DNA of 64,000 nt from SHZI01 sp031409515 (GTDB taxonomy: Bacteria; Pseudomonadota; Gammaproteobacteria; Steroidobacterales; GCA-2729495): contig JANNXJ010000057.1 of assembly GCA_031409515.1 (NCBI GenBank), positions 18,682-82,681 of the forward strand. Reading direction: 5' to 3'. Made by a program: the position numbers and the translations under genes. The notes under the pieces are model-generated. The model worked only from the letters and a program-made list of their open reading frames with translations. It had not been told where the DNA came from and made no database searches. Shown piece by piece: positions 1 through 6,603 of this stretch; positions within the stretch are counted from its first letter, which is position 1, and every line of letters begins with the position of its first letter.

Positions 1-846
1 CGTCATGTCCGGCTTGAGCTGATCCAGGGGCGACCCGATGCTGATCATCACCTCGAAATTGACGACCCCCGAGATGATGGTGCCCTTGGGTGCAATGCGC
101 TCGACCCGGCCTGCGAAGTCCCGCGCCGGAAACGACTCGACCGTGAACGTCACCGGATTGCCCAGGGCGACGTTGCCGATGTCTGTCTCGTCCACCAGGG
201 CAATGAGCTCCAGCGCGCCATCCTCGATGATCGTGGCGAAGGTCGGCGTACTGAAGCTCGCCGCGACAGTTTCGCCCTCCTGGGTGGCAACGGAGGCCAC
301 CGTGCCGGTGATCGGCGCACGGATCACCGCGTAGTTCAGATCAGTCTCGACCACGGCGGCATCCCGGCGAGCCTTCTCCAGGCGCGCGCGGGCCTCGCCG
401 ACGGCCAGCGTCTTGTCCTCCACGTCGGACCGGGCCACCAGCCGCTGCTCATCAAGACGCTGACTGCGGGCCAGCTCTACCTCGGCCCGCTTTAGCTCCT
501 GATCGCTGACCATGATCTGGGCGCGAGCCTGGGCCAGCCGGGCCTTGAGGGGCCGGGCATCGATCGTGGCGATGACCTCGCCCTTGCTGATCTTTGAGCC
601 CACGACCACGTTGAGCTTCTCAACGATGCCCGACAGCTGGGCGCCCACCCGGACTTCGCCCCCAACCCGGGTGCGCAGGATGCCGGTGGCCAGCACCGTG
701 GCGCCCACCTGCCGCTGCTCCGGGGTCACGAAAACCGGGGGTGTGGCCACCGGATCCGGGCCGGACGCCCGGTCAAAGAGCCACCAGCCCCCCCCGGCGA
801 GCAGCAGAGCGGCAGTGGCCGCAGCGCTGAGGACGCCTCGCGTCAC
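1..846 (-). CDS. HlyD/MacA-type periplasmic adaptor subunit (3' end outside window)
   Basis: 282 codons are visible and the C-terminus is off the left edge. The protein has a short basic N-terminus, one hydrophobic anchor (about residues 5-20), a lipoyl-like half (GEVRVGAQLSGIVEKL), an alpha-helical hairpin rich in Arg, Glu and Ala, and the second lipoyl half containing VIRAPITGTV, the usual order for membrane fusion proteins of MacAB or RND pumps. The start is GTG at 846-844; it overlaps the TGA of the upstream gene as GTGA, so translation is probably coupled. It is the third gene of an operon that begins with a PadR regulator; a MacB-like ABC permease would be expected further left. Family assignment is firm, substrate unknown. 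Confidence 0.88.
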   Translation of the reverse strand, partial: MTRGVLSAAATAALLLAGGGWWLFDRASGPDPVATPPVFVTPEQRQVGATVLATGILRTRVGGEVRVGAQLSGIVEKLNVVVGSKISKGEVIATIDARPLKARLAQARAQIMVSDQELKRAEVELARSQRLDEQRLVARSDVEDKTLAVGEARARLEKARRDAAVVETDLNYAVIRAPITGTVASVATQEGETVAASFSTPTFATIIEDGALELIALVDETDIGNVALGNPVTFTVESFPARDFAGRVERIAPKGTIISGVVNFEVMISIGSPLDQLKPDMT

Positions 847-1337
847 TTCGGCCGCTCGTAGACCATGACCATCGGTGGCTTGGTACCGCGCACCGACGTG
901 ACGCTCATGGTCTTCCCGTCGGGCGAGAGTTCCCGGGTTTCCACCTTCTCGGTCTTGGTGCCCAGAATCGCGCTCTCTCCCGTCCACGTGACGACGAGCT
1001 TGCTGCCGGCCCACTTCGCCACGGTCGCCGCCTTGTCGCCCATGGGCCCCTCGTTCTCGAGGGCCTTGCCGGCCAGATCGTAGGTGACCTGGCGGAGCGT
1101 GGTCTTCCCCATGAATACCGACGAGAAGTCGAGCGTCATTTTCTGGGGTGTCTGGGCAATGGTCAGCGTTTCCGTGATCGCCGAGACCATACCGAGATTC
1201 TCGCCCTTCTTCGTGTTCAGCACCCACGTGCCGGCAAAGCTGGGCGGACCGGCCGCGAGGGCCGGACCAAGCATGGTGAAGAGCAGCAGTGCGAGCACTG
1301 GCGCGATCCTGATAGGCAACTTTCGTCCGGGCAGCAT
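843..1337 (-). CDS. Secreted hypothetical protein, small beta-rich domain
   Basis: 164 residues with a clear signal peptide (positively charged start, LALLLFTMLGPALAA, cleavage near residue 29). The mature part begins PPSFAGTWVLNTKKGEN and continues with regularly spaced beta-strand-like segments, as in lipocalin-like or DUF4488-type small barrels; this is fold-level resemblance only. It lies 26 bp downstream of the padR-type gene, has a GGAGACC ribosome-binding site, and overlaps the adaptor gene by 4 bp, so it belongs to the same operon. A role in envelope stress or cargo binding near the pump is possible but nothing in the sequence proves it. Confidence 0.7.
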   Translation of the reverse strand: MLPGRKLPIRIAPVLALLLFTMLGPALAAGPPSFAGTWVLNTKKGENLGMVSAITETLTIAQTPQKMTLDFSSVFMGKTTLRQVTYDLAGKALENEGPMGDKAATVAKWAGSKLVVTWTGESAILGTKTEKVETRELSPDGKTMSVTSVRGTKPPMVMVYERPK

Positions 1338-1363
1338 GGTGGTCTCCTGGGTATGTGATTGAG

Positions 1364-1984
1364 TCAGGTAGTGAGCAACGGGTTCGGGATTGGTGCGGTG
1401 TGCTTCAACGGCGTAGTGCGGCCATCCGGCGTGGCGAGATGCGCCATGGCGCGGTCCAGCCAGGCGAGCTCGGCCTCGAACAGGCTGAGGGCGTGGTCGG
1501 TGGCCAGGGACCGGGCGGCCAGAATCCTGCTGGCAGGCTGGGCGGTCAGGTGGTCGAGTTCGCTGACCACGGTGGCGTGGAGCGCTGCGATGGCCTGACG
1601 GCGCTTCGTGAGCAGGCCATGGGCCTCCTCCGGGGGAATCCAGGGCAGGTAGGCAGTCGCCATTTCAAACGTGGTGTCGACCCGGTCGTAGGTGCTGAGC
1701 GCGGCGCGCAGCAGTTCCTGAAACAGTTCGGCGCCCTTGGGTGCGAGGGCGAAAACCAGCCGCTCGCCCCGCCGCCCCCGAGTGCCGCTCTCGGCTTGCA
1801 CCGCCACGGCGCCCTGGACCGCCAGTCGGTGCAGCAGGTGATACAGGGTCGGCTTCTTGAAGTCGGCATTGAGGGTGCCGTGGGCCATGAGGATCCGGTG
1901 CAGCTCATAGCCGTGCCGGGGACCTGACTGGAGCAGGCCCAGCACCATCAGCGTCCGGGCATCGGCGGATTTTCGGGTGTTCAT
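1364..1984 (-). CDS. PadR family transcriptional regulator
   Basis: 206 residues. The N-terminal half has the PadR winged helix: TLMVLGLLQSGPRHGYEL, then KKPTLYHLLHRLAVQGAV as recognition helix, then a Gly/Arg-rich wing and FALAPKGAELF. The C-terminal half is an alpha-helical dimerisation region of the Vir_act_alpha_C type. PadR proteins usually repress efflux or detoxification genes and release DNA when a small ligand binds. Here it heads an operon with a secreted protein and an HlyD-type adaptor. Its ATG lies inside the first of two palindromes directly upstream, which suggests autoregulation. A shorter start at Met13 would leave the winged helix largely intact. Confidence 0.9.
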   Translation of the reverse strand: MNTRKSADARTLMVLGLLQSGPRHGYELHRILMAHGTLNADFKKPTLYHLLHRLAVQGAVAVQAESGTRGRRGERLVFALAPKGAELFQELLRAALSTYDRVDTTFEMATAYLPWIPPEEAHGLLTKRRQAIAALHATVVSELDHLTAQPASRILAARSLATDHALSLFEAELAWLDRAMAHLATPDGRTTPLKHTAPIPNPLLTT

Positions 1985-2035
1985 AGTCCATCCGGACTAT
2001 AGACCCGCCCGCCGCTTAAAGTCCATCCGGACTAT
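1983..2035. promoter_or_regulatory. Twin palindromic operator of the PadR operon
   Basis: Two nearly identical 18-bp sites, ATAGTCCATCCGGACTAT at 1983-2000 and AAAGTCCATCCGGACTAT at 2018-2035, lie 35 bp apart as direct repeats. Each has the inverted arms AGTCC-N4-GGACT (ATAGTCC-N4-GGACTAT in the first). The first covers the regulator's start codon, the second touches the stop codon of the vWA gene upstream. Spacing near 3.5 helical turns suits two dimers. Binding by the adjacent PadR protein is an inference. Confidence 0.72.
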
Positions 2036-3039
2036 TACGGACCCCGGAAAATGATCCGCGGCCCCTGGTCCACCTGGGTCAGGGCCACGAAGGTGCCGCC
2101 GCTGCGGTCGCACAGGGCCCGCATGAAAGCCGCGAAGCCCACGGGGTTGGCGCTGGCCTGGCCGGTGGGAAAGCCGATGCCGTGGATCCGGACCCGGCGC
2201 TGGCCCTGGCCGTCCGGCTTGTTGATGGCCTCGATCTGCTGGATGACCCGCTCGACGACGCGCCCCTGGAAATCGTCGCCGAACACATAGACGCTGATGC
2301 GCTTGCCCGGCTCGTAGAAGGTGTCGATGGCCGTCACGATGCCTTCCGTCGGGTTGGAGGCCGTGCCGGGCCAGTCCTGCATTTCCCGCAGGATCTGGGC
2401 ACGACTACTGCGGGAGTCCGGGATCCAGCGCCGTGCCGTGCCCCGCAACAGGTAGTCCCCGCCGCTGCTGAAGACCTGGATGCCCTTGATGCGCGGATAC
2501 ACGTCCAGGGTCTCCTTCACCTTCTGCAGCACCGTGGGCCACACCGACTGCATGCTGCCCGAGTTGTCGATGACGAAGATGATGTACTCGCTGTCCACGG
2601 GAATACCGCCGACCGTGGTGTCCTTGGGCGGTGGCCGGTAGTTCGCGAGCAGCCGCCGCATCTCCTCGGTGAGCTGCTGGCGGGCAGCGCGCAGCTGGCC
2701 GATCTCCGCCGTCTCGGGCTCCGGTTGCACGCTGGCTTTGTACTGGCCCCGGATCCTGGTCAGGTCCGCCTTCAGCTGCGCCAGCACCTGTTCTTCACTG
2801 GAGGGTGGCGTATTGATGCCGATGGTCAGCGTCTTCGTCTCGCCGCGAATCTCCTGAAGCTCCTTCTGCAGCCGCTCGATCAGGCCCTGCACCTCGGCGC
2901 GGGTTTCCTGAATTGCTGCCGGCTCGAAGAGCAGCGTGATCACGAGCAGCAGGATGATGGCGCCGAAGCCGCAGGAGATCGCATCGAGGAAGGACAGATT
3001 CAGGCTGTCCGACTCCTCGCGCCGGCGCCGGCGTCTCAC
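2035..3039 (-). CDS. von Willebrand factor A protein with TolR/MotB-like membrane anchor (vWA-2)
   Basis: 334 residues. A basic N-terminus precedes LSFLDAISCGFGAIILLLVI, one transmembrane segment (about 17-38) with an Asp at its start, as in TolR (PLLDVLL) and MotB (YADFMT). A charged coiled coil (about 40-135) follows, then a vWA domain from about residue 150 with the MIDAS motif DNSGSM (158-163), a later Thr in NPTEG and Asp in VFGDDF. It is the last gene of a nine-gene cluster and overlaps vWA-1 by 4 bp (ATGA). Inference: it is the rotor- or stator-like partner of the MotA-like protein, with the vWA domain in the periplasm. No peptidoglycan-binding OmpA domain is present. Confidence 0.85.
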   Translation of the reverse strand: MRRRRRREESDSLNLSFLDAISCGFGAIILLLVITLLFEPAAIQETRAEVQGLIERLQKELQEIRGETKTLTIGINTPPSSEEQVLAQLKADLTRIRGQYKASVQPEPETAEIGQLRAARQQLTEEMRRLLANYRPPPKDTTVGGIPVDSEYIIFVIDNSGSMQSVWPTVLQKVKETLDVYPRIKGIQVFSSGGDYLLRGTARRWIPDSRSSRAQILREMQDWPGTASNPTEGIVTAIDTFYEPGKRISVYVFGDDFQGRVVERVIQQIEAINKPDGQGQRRVRIHGIGFPTGQASANPVGFAAFMRALCDRSGGTFVALTQVDQGPRIIFRGP

Positions 3040-4127
3040 GGCCAGTCCTTCGCCGGGGCGAGGAAGGAGCCCCGGGTCCGCATGGCCAGGTCCCAGAAGC
3101 GAAAGGCCGCCTCCGGGTCGCCTTCCATGGGCAGCAGGATGACATTCACCGGCACCCCGGGCGGCAGTTCGGCGCTGGCCTGGCGCAGGAAGTTGGCGCG
3201 GCGGTCGGCCCGAATCGGCTCCGGATCGGCAGGTACGGTCTCGCCCTGGGTCGGCAGGCCGTCCGTGATCAGGAAGATGTTGTCCGGCGCGGGCTTGAGG
3301 CTGCGCGCGGCCTGAAACGCCCGGAACAGGCTCGTCCCCTTGGCCGGCACCACCTTGCGCAGACCCGCCAGCGCGGCGTCGAAATCGTTGCCGTCCCGGG
3401 CCTCGATCCAGCCGCCGTCGGAGCCCGCGACGGTGGTCCCCGCCTGTTCATTGAAGGCGTAGATCTGAAAGCGGGCGCCCGGCTGGATCTGCGTGGTGAG
3501 CCAGTCCACCACGTCGATGGTCTGGCGCCACTTGGGGGCCTGCACCTTGCGGCCGTCGGGCATGGCCCGGTAGCGCACCACGTTGGCATAGGTGCGCCCG
3601 AGCATGCTCGCCGAGGAATCGACGAGAATCAGCACCCGCTGACCGCCCATGCGCATCCCCGTGAGGTACTGCCGATTGCCTTTCCCGATAAAACTGCGGA
3701 CCCGCTCGCCCGTCCCTGCCTCGGGTTGCGTCTCGGCCAGCCGCCGCGTGCCTTCCTCCAGGCGCTGCACATCGGCCCGGAGCTGCTCTGCACTTTCCTT
3801 TTTGGCCAGACTGTCGTTGTCCTGCCGGTCCGCCTCGGTCCGCAGCTCGGCGATGAGCGTCTGCAGCCGCTCGATCTCCGCCGCAGCGCCCGTCGTCCGC
3901 GTGTCCCGCGCCGACGACGAATCCCGGAGCCGCAGGAGATTTTTCCGGGCGTCCTGGACCTCCTGCTCAATCAGCGTGGCTTCCGCGCGCAGGGCGTCAT
4001 TGGCGACATCAGCCTTCACCCGAATCTGGGCACTGATAATGATGAGGATCAGAATCGTCGCGCCGAGTCCGCAGGACATGACATCCAGGAAGGACAGGCT
4101 GAAGACGCTGAAGGACCTACGCGCCAT
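3036..4127 (-). CDS. von Willebrand factor A protein with TolR/MotB-like membrane anchor (vWA-1)
   Basis: 363 residues from the ATG at 4127, giving MARRSFSVFSLSFLDVMSCG; a longer frame to 4217 would run backwards into the FHA gene with no homologous-looking sequence. The anchor LSFLDVMSCGLGATILILII (Asp15 at the membrane start) matches that of vWA-2 almost residue for residue. A long coiled coil (about 40-140) leads to a vWA domain (about 165-340) with an intact MIDAS: DSSASM at 170-175, Thr in AKGTSLF and Asp in LITDGLPTQGE. It overlaps the upstream stop by 11 bp. Metal-dependent ligand binding is expected from the family; the ligand is unknown. Confidence 0.87.
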   Translation of the reverse strand: MARRSFSVFSLSFLDVMSCGLGATILILIIISAQIRVKADVANDALRAEATLIEQEVQDARKNLLRLRDSSSARDTRTTGAAAEIERLQTLIAELRTEADRQDNDSLAKKESAEQLRADVQRLEEGTRRLAETQPEAGTGERVRSFIGKGNRQYLTGMRMGGQRVLILVDSSASMLGRTYANVVRYRAMPDGRKVQAPKWRQTIDVVDWLTTQIQPGARFQIYAFNEQAGTTVAGSDGGWIEARDGNDFDAALAGLRKVVPAKGTSLFRAFQAARSLKPAPDNIFLITDGLPTQGETVPADPEPIRADRRANFLRQASAELPPGVPVNVILLPMEGDPEAAFRFWDLAMRTRGSFLAPAKDWP

Positions 4128-5511
4128 CCCGGTCCACCTCGGCCAGCAGCCGCAGTTCGACGGGCGGCGAGCCCACCGTGAGCACATCGCCAGCCTGCAG
4201 CAGGGCGGCACCCGCAATCTGATGGCCGTTCAGCCAGGTGCCGAAGCGGCTGTGATCGAAGACCAGCAGTGCACCGTTCTCCTGGCGCAGCGTGCAGTGC
4301 TGCCGGGAAAGCCCGCGGAGGCCGGCATCCAGGGCAACGCCGGCTTCCCCCGGCTGCAACTCTGTACCGACGCGAAACGGTCCTGCGCCCAGGCGGTAGG
4401 CGCGGTGACCCATGAGCAGGTGGGTGGGGCGGGTCTCCGGACCGGAAGGCGGAGTGCTGACTACTGCGGGTAACCCCGCCGGGGTCTCGTCCCAGGGCAG
4501 CTCGGCGGTGACGAGAGGACCGGACCCGGGGACCGGCACGGCCGGGGCGCGCCCGGCCAGACCCGAAGCCGCCGCCCCCGGCGCCAGGACATGCACCGCC
4601 GTGTCCGGCAGGCGCAGCAGGGCCTCGAGCACCCCGGGAACATCGGCCAGCCGGGGATGCACCTGCAGGGCATGGGGCCCCCGCTCCGCAACGCGGGACC
4701 GCAGTTTCTGCAACAGGGGCTCAAGGGCCCGGGCCACGCGCAGGCGAAACTCGTCACCCTTGACCGTGGCGGCAAAAGTACCGCTGCGGGTGGTCAATTC
4801 CAGCTGCACCTCCGCATCCCGCGCGAGCCGGGCCAGCCAGTCCGGCAGCCGGTCGAAGAGCGCCTGCTCCGCCACCGAGTCGTGCAACGGATCGAAGCGG
4901 CTGCACTCCACAAACCGGCGGGCAAGCAGTTCCATGCAGAGCCGGGTCAGCGGTTCCATGCCGAGCATGGGAAAGGCCTCCCGGTCGCCGGCCACCGTCC
5001 CGAGGGCGGCCTGGCCTGACTGCCGGAGGCGCGTGAGCGTCAGGCCATGAAGGGCGGCATCCAGCTGCAGCAGCTCACGGCCCGGCTGCTCGTGACGGCA
5101 GGCAGCGACGGTGGCGTCCACCAGGCCCAGCACGCGGATACCGAGGGTCCCGGACAGCTCGACCAGCCCGCGGACCTGCTTCTCCGTCCACCAGGCTGGC
5201 GTCGCATAGAGCACACCCGTCCGGCCCGCGCCGTGGCGGGACCAGAGCCGGCCCAGCTGTGCGGCGACGATGTCGGCATTGGACCGAAAGCTGCCGAGAG
5301 GCCGCGCCAGGGGTTCCACTGAGAAATCCCGCCAGTAGCGGGAACTGGCCGCCTGGGGCAGGCGCCGGATGACGGGTAGCGCGTCCAGGCCAAAGCGGAC
5401 GGCGCCGTCGTCCAGGACGACATAGCCGGGCTCGGCATGCAGCACCCCGGATTCGTCGGCAACCGCCAGCAGTGCGTCGTTGACCTCGACCGCAAGACGG
5501 GAATCTGCCAT
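4117..5511 (-). CDS. Actin/Hsp70-like ATPase-fold protein with C-terminal FHA domain
   Basis: 464 residues, probably cytoplasmic (no signal or membrane segment). The N-terminal part (about 1-290) has features of the actin/Hsp70 superfamily: an opening strand RLAVEVNDALLAVADESG, GVLYATPAWW, GIRVLGLVDATVAA, and a later strand pair ELLQLDAALHGLTLTRL; the DxG phosphate motifs are degenerate, so catalysis is doubtful. The C-terminal 100 residues are a forkhead-associated domain with GLSRQHCTL and FGTWLNGHQI, the Ser/Arg/His and Asn-Gly residues that bind phosphothreonine. It sits 4 bp after the MotA-like gene. Likely role: phospho-dependent assembly on the cytoplasmic face of the motor. The FHA call is firm; the ATPase fold is moderate. 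Confidence 0.78.
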   Translation of the reverse strand: MADSRLAVEVNDALLAVADESGVLHAEPGYVVLDDGAVRFGLDALPVIRRLPQAASSRYWRDFSVEPLARPLGSFRSNADIVAAQLGRLWSRHGAGRTGVLYATPAWWTEKQVRGLVELSGTLGIRVLGLVDATVAACRHEQPGRELLQLDAALHGLTLTRLRQSGQAALGTVAGDREAFPMLGMEPLTRLCMELLARRFVECSRFDPLHDSVAEQALFDRLPDWLARLARDAEVQLELTTRSGTFAATVKGDEFRLRVARALEPLLQKLRSRVAERGPHALQVHPRLADVPGVLEALLRLPDTAVHVLAPGAAASGLAGRAPAVPVPGSGPLVTAELPWDETPAGLPAVVSTPPSGPETRPTHLLMGHRAYRLGAGPFRVGTELQPGEAGVALDAGLRGLSRQHCTLRQENGALLVFDHSRFGTWLNGHQIAGAALLQAGDVLTVGSPPVELRLLAEVDRDGA

Positions 5512-5515
5512 GGGC

Positions 5516-6313
5516 CTAGTTGGCCTGCAGGTGACGAATCAGATGCTCGTCCAGGTAATCCTCGCTCTCGAAAGTGAGGCGCTCCTGCAGCAGCTGCAGC
5601 TGGTGCACGAGAAACATCAGCAGGATGCTGAGCAGCAGGGCGATCAGCGTGGAGTTGAAAGCCACGCCCAGGCTTTCGGTAACCGCACTGATGTCGCCGG
5701 AGACAGCCTTGTTGGCGGAGCCCAGGGCGTCGCCGATACCGCGCACCGTGCCAATGAAGCCGATGGACGGAATCGCCCAGAGTATGTAGCGGATCATCGA
5801 CAGCTCGGCTTCAAGCCTGTCACCCTCCGACACGATCAGCGTGTTCGACGCAGACGACGCATCCTGGACATTGCGGGTGGCGCCAAAGCGCTGGAGTGCG
5901 TGGAGCAGTGCGCGGGGCAGCAGCAGGCCCTTGTCCTTGTCTGGCAATGCCTGCAGCTGGCGCACGTACTCCCGGGTGTCCTCGGGAAGAATCCGCATGC
6001 CCTCCGCGATCGGTATCAGCTGCCGGTCCAGTATCCGGCGCTCTGCCGTGAGGGCTCGCGCCTTGTAGCCCATGATGGCCAGGGCCCAGATGCCGAGGAT
6101 GAAGCAGGACTCCTGTTCCCAGTCCTTCAGGACGATGTACCAGGAACGCTCGGCGGTGTAATTCGGATCCTCCTTGATCAGCGCCCGGTTCTGCTCGATA
6201 TCAGCCCGGGCATTGGGCCAGATCACCGTGACATACACAGCATGCACGACGAGGATGGCCAGCAGGAGCGCGAAGAGCTGGTAGATGAACTCGTTGGTAA
6301 AGGTTTTGTGCAT
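5516..6313 (-). CDS. MotA/TolQ/ExbB family proton-channel protein
   Basis: 265 residues from ATG at 6313; a longer frame upstream is only the shadow of other genes. Transmembrane segments: about 11-31 (YQLFALLLAILVVHAVYVTVI), 68-82 (ESCFILGIWALAIMG), and a C-terminal pair. The second half carries the family signature: AIPSIGFIGTVRGIGDAL, then TESLGVAFNSTLIALLLSIL, matching the channel-forming helices of ExbB/TolQ/MotA. Such proteins form pentamers around a TolR/MotB-type dimer and convert ion flow to motion. The only possible partners here are the two vWA proteins encoded next to it. Position in the operon: after the 91-residue membrane protein (14-bp gap). Confidence 0.88.
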   Translation of the reverse strand: MHKTFTNEFIYQLFALLLAILVVHAVYVTVIWPNARADIEQNRALIKEDPNYTAERSWYIVLKDWEQESCFILGIWALAIMGYKARALTAERRILDRQLIPIAEGMRILPEDTREYVRQLQALPDKDKGLLLPRALLHALQRFGATRNVQDASSASNTLIVSEGDRLEAELSMIRYILWAIPSIGFIGTVRGIGDALGSANKAVSGDISAVTESLGVAFNSTLIALLLSILLMFLVHQLQLLQERLTFESEDYLDEHLIRHLQAN

Positions 6314-6327
6314 GGAGACTCGATCCG

Positions 6328-6603
6328 CTAGATGTCCGAGGGCAGCGCGATCGCCACGTCGGCCCGCAGAGGGTCGACGGGCAATTCCTGGTTGGGGTTG
6401 GCCCGATCCCCGAGGGCTTCTTCGGCCTGGCGAATCTGGGCTTCGATTTCCGCCTGGGTTGGCGCGTCGCCGGCAGTGGCAGGTGGCGCGGGCTCTTCCA
6501 GCGTGTTCAGCGCGGTGGGTGGGCCGCTGCCGACCTGCGTGACGGCCCAGGCCGCGCCCAGTCCGGTCAGCACCAAGACGATGGTTCGCCAGAAGGTTGT
6601 CAT
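6328..6603 (-). CDS. Small single-pass membrane protein of the motor cluster
   Basis: 91 residues, starting with ATG at 6603 that overlaps the upstream TGA as ATGA. One membrane span (FWRTIVLVLTGLGAAWAV, about 4-21), then a Pro/Ala-rich and acidic tail with a short predicted coiled coil (QAEIEAQIRQAEEALGD). No family recognised. Its place between the FHA-PEGA-FGE gene and the channel gene, with overlapping or nearly overlapping ends, argues that it is a real component, perhaps an adaptor or plug of the motor. The tail would be periplasmic if the N-terminus is cytoplasmic. Confidence 0.7.
   Translation of the reverse strand: MTTFWRTIVLVLTGLGAAWAVTQVGSGPPTALNTLEEPAPPATAGDAPTQAEIEAQIRQAEEALGDRANPNQELPVDPLRADVAIALPSDI

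Noticed and set aside
2182..3315. 377-codon open frame on the plus strand
   Set aside because: Antisense to the two vWA genes, whose MIDAS and membrane anchors are clear.
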